Shown in pieces: positions 61,995 through 64,000 of a stretch of DNA of 64,000 nt. The translations under genes were made by a program, and so were the position numbers. The stretch is from JAHJQZ01 sp963676075 (GTDB taxonomy: Bacteria; Pseudomonadota; Alphaproteobacteria; Rhizobiales; Devosiaceae). Position 1 is the stretch's first letter; the number at the start of each line of letters is the position of its first letter. The DNA lies in NCBI GenBank assembly GCA_963676075.2, contig CAXXNZ010000015.1, forward strand, positions 62,001-126,000, read 5' to 3'. A model generated the notes under the pieces. It saw only the letters and a program-made list of their open reading frames with translations. It was not told the origin of the DNA and did not search any database.

Positions 61995-63479
61995 CTACTC
62001 GATCCCGAGCTTGGCCTTCAAGATCTCGTTGACCGCCTGCGGGTTGGCCTTGCCCTGGGATGCCTTCATCACCTGGCCGACGAACCAGCCGAGCATGGTC
62101 GGCTTGGCCTTGACCTGCTCCACCTTGTCCGGGTTGGCGGCGATGATCTCGTCGACGACCTTCTCGATGGCGCCGGTGTCGGTCACCTGCTTCATGCCGC
62201 GCTTTTCGACGATCTCGGCCGGATCACCACCTTCGGTCCAGACGATCTCGAACAGATCCTTGGCGATCTTGCCCGAGATGTCGCCCTTGGCGATCAGGTC
62301 GACAATGGCGCCGAGCTGATCGGCCGACATCGGACTGTCCCAGATATCGAGCCCATCCTTGGTCAGCCTGCCAAACAGCTCGTTGATCACCCAGTTGGCG
62401 CTCTGCTTGCCATCGCGCCCCTTGGCAACCTTCTCGAAGAAATCGGCTCGCGCCTGTTCGAGAATCAACACCGCCGCGTCATAGGGCGTGATGCCGTATT
62501 CCTTGACCAGCCGTTCGCGCTTCTCGTCCGGCAGTTCGGGCAGATGCGCCGCCAGTTCGGCGACAAAGGCATCGTCGAATTCGAGCGGCAGCAGATCGGG
62601 GTCGGGGAAATAGCGGTAGTCGTGCGCTTCTTCCTTGGACCGCATCGACCGGGTCTTGCCTGTCTTGACGTCGTAAAGACGCGTCTCCTGGTCGATCTCG
62701 CCACCTTCTTCAAGAATGTCGATCTGGCGGCGCGCTTCATATTCGATTGCCTGGCCGATGAAGCGGATCGAGTTCATGTTCTTGATTTCGCAACGCGTGC
62801 CGAATTCACCGCCGGGCTTGCGCACCGAAACATTGACGTCGGCTCGGAGCGAGCCTTCCTCCATGTTGCCGTCACATGTGCCGAGATAGCGAAGGATGGT
62901 CCTCAGCTTGTTAACATAGGCCTTGGCCTCATCGGACGAGCGAATGTCGGGCTTGGAGACGATCTCCATCAGCGCCACGCCAGAGCGGTTGAGATCGACG
63001 AAGCTCATGCTCGGGTGCTGGTCGTGGATCGACTTGCCGGCATCCTGTTCGAGGTGCAGGCGCTCGATGCCGATCTCTATCTCGCCGTCCTCGCCCATGT
63101 CGAGCTTGACGACGCCCTCGCCGACGATCGGATCGAGATACTGGGAGATCTGGTAGCCCTGCGGCAGGTCCGGATAAAAATAGTTCTTGCGGTCGAAGAT
63201 CGAGCGGTTGTTGATCTTGGCCTTGAGCCCGAGACCGGTGCGCACGGCCTGACGTACGCATTCCTCATTGATCACCGGCAGCATGCCCGGCATCGCTGCA
63301 TCGACGAAGCTGACATTGGAGTTCGGCGGCTGGCCGAATTTGGTCGAGGAGCCGGAGAACAGCTTGGATTCGCTCGTCACCTGGGCATGAACTTCCATGC
63401 CGATGATGATTTCCCAGTCACCGGTCGCGCCGGAGATGAAGGATTTGGGATTGGGCGTGCGGGTGTCAACGAGAGGCAT
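61995..63479 (-). CDS. gatB: Asp-tRNA(Asn)/Glu-tRNA(Gln) amidotransferase subunit B
   Basis: Part of GatCAB, which amidates mischarged Glu-tRNA-Gln and Asp-tRNA-Asn. The 494-residue protein has WEIIIGMEVHAQVTSESKLFSGSS, the PGMLPVINEECV and NRSIFDRKNYFYPDLPQGYQISQ kinase-like core, DLNRSGVALMEIVSKPD, and a C-terminal YqeY-like domain (about 345-494). ATG 63479 is taken over a longer frame by family fit. gatA and gatC are not adjacent in the window. Confidence 0.97.
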   Translation of the reverse strand: MPLVDTRTPNPKSFISGATGDWEIIIGMEVHAQVTSESKLFSGSSTKFGQPPNSNVSFVDAAMPGMLPVINEECVRQAVRTGLGLKAKINNRSIFDRKNYFYPDLPQGYQISQYLDPIVGEGVVKLDMGEDGEIEIGIERLHLEQDAGKSIHDQHPSMSFVDLNRSGVALMEIVSKPDIRSSDEAKAYVNKLRTILRYLGTCDGNMEEGSLRADVNVSVRKPGGEFGTRCEIKNMNSIRFIGQAIEYEARRQIDILEEGGEIDQETRLYDVKTGKTRSMRSKEEAHDYRYFPDPDLLPLEFDDAFVAELAAHLPELPDEKRERLVKEYGITPYDAAVLILEQARADFFEKVAKGRDGKQSANWVINELFGRLTKDGLDIWDSPMSADQLGAIVDLIAKGDISGKIAKDLFEIVWTEGGDPAEIVEKRGMKQVTDTGAIEKVVDEIIAANPDKVEQVKAKPTMLGWFVGQVMKASQGKANPQAVNEILKAKLGIE

Positions 63480-63631
63480 TGAGCGAACCTGTGCGGAACA
63501 AGGGGAAGTCAGTCTGAAAGCCGCCGGAAACGGCGTCACTTGTCTAATCCATAACACTAGGTCGGGCAAACATTTCTCCGCGCCCGAGGTCGCAATAGCT
63601 GTCGCGGCGACACCGGCGATCGCGCGAAGTC

Positions 63632-64000
63632 TCAGTCTGGACGAGAATGACGGTAGACCACTACCGGCGGAGCCGGTCTTACCGCCTTGTCGTCACGGAT
63701 AGCGCCGAGGCGAATGGCGACGGCGGCGGAGGCTGCGTTGTCGGGATCGACATAGGAGACAAGCGTTGTGATGCCGAGCGTTTCGAAGGCCCAATCTCGC
63801 ATGACGGTTGCGGCTTCGGTGGCGTAGCCCTGCCCTTCGAATCCGTCATAGAGCATCCAGCCGAGTTCCTTTTCGGGAAACAGCGGTCCGTGGTTGATGC
63901 CAACCTGGCCGATGGTCTCGCCGGTCGCGACAAGCTCGATCATCAAACCGCCATGCCCATAAAGGTGCCAAAGCGCCACGTCGGAGGTGAAATAGCCCCA
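63632..64000 (-). CDS. GNAT-family N-acetyltransferase, C-terminal fragment (cut by window edge)
   Basis: The last 122 residues of a GNAT acetyltransferase (RimJ/RimL-like) are present; the start lies beyond the right edge. The acetyl-CoA loop reads GWMLYDGFEGQGYATEAA, with the usual Q-G-Y-A, followed by the TTLVSYVDPDNAASAAVAIRLG helix typical of this branch. The substrate cannot be told. Confidence 0.85.
   Translation of the reverse strand, partial: WGYFTSDVALWHLYGHGGLMIELVATGETIGQVGINHGPLFPEKELGWMLYDGFEGQGYATEAATVMRDWAFETLGITTLVSYVDPDNAASAAVAIRLGAIRDDKAVRPAPPVVVYRHSRPD

Overview
The window reads as a stretch of alphaproteobacterial chromosome, most likely from the Hyphomicrobiales (Rhizobiales). 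Support comes from gene orders typical of that group: dusB-ntrB-ntrC-ntrY-ntrX-trkA-hfq-hflX, a fused ispDF, eno-ftsB-pdhA-pdhB-pdhC-lpdA-lipA-ratA, and perM-like/hdaA/ppk/ppx/rnd/aspS. GC is high, proteins are alphaproteobacterial in character, and 4-bp start/stop overlaps (ATGA, GTGA) are frequent. The genus cannot be fixed from sequence alone. I saw no rRNA, tRNA, IS element, prophage or CRISPR array.

Layout. 1-560: start of metH (minus strand) behind a nested palindrome that looks like an S-adenosylhomocysteine-responsive (SahR-type) operator. 560-8395: a tight plus-strand run of rlpA, a D,D-carboxypeptidase, tmk, holB, metG, a TatD hydrolase, a metallo-beta-lactamase-fold hydrolase and a short cation-efflux-like protein. 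8471-13448: a more accessory stretch with denD (frameshifted), an SDR, an FMN reductase behind a palindromic operator candidate, a nucleotidyltransferase and a C45/AAT-like acyltransferase. 13460-15319: a KamA/EpmB-like radical-SAM protein and mazG. 15332-26021: a minus-strand regulatory block (hflX, hfq, trkA, ntrXYCB, dusB). 26326-28016: ispDF and cinA.

28076-37678: one long minus-strand run from pdhA down to ratA. It couples pyruvate dehydrogenase (E1alpha, lipoyl-E1beta, E2, E3) to lipoyl synthase and also carries a yeast-type cytosine deaminase, a 2H phosphoesterase, an SGNH hydrolase, a YdcH-type protein and three small membrane proteins. 37880-41336: ftsB, two tandem secreted proteins of unknown function that look like diverged paralogues, a small His/Cys-rich protein, and eno with a good terminator. 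41683-45985: a three-gene ABC exporter. 46165-50163: malic enzyme and a membrane EAL phosphodiesterase. 50296-59126: aspS, rnd, ppx, ppk1, hdaA and an AI-2E-type permease. 59245-63479: purM-purN, an EamA transporter and gatB; the window ends inside a GNAT acetyltransferase.

A striking technical feature is that three conserved genes (denD, ntrX, pdhB) each carry a single-base indel in a short homopolymer, with the normal protein resuming at once in another frame. Two of them (ntrX, pdhB) sit mid-operon with all partner genes intact, so uncorrected sequence errors are the likeliest cause. The denD indel makes an artificial long open frame joined to the next gene. I did not find an obviously new multi-gene system. 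The best leads are the nucleobase-deaminase/2H-phosphoesterase pair inside the pdh operon, the tandem secreted proteins, the operator-like palindromes, and an NtrX that lacks the sigma-54 contact loop.
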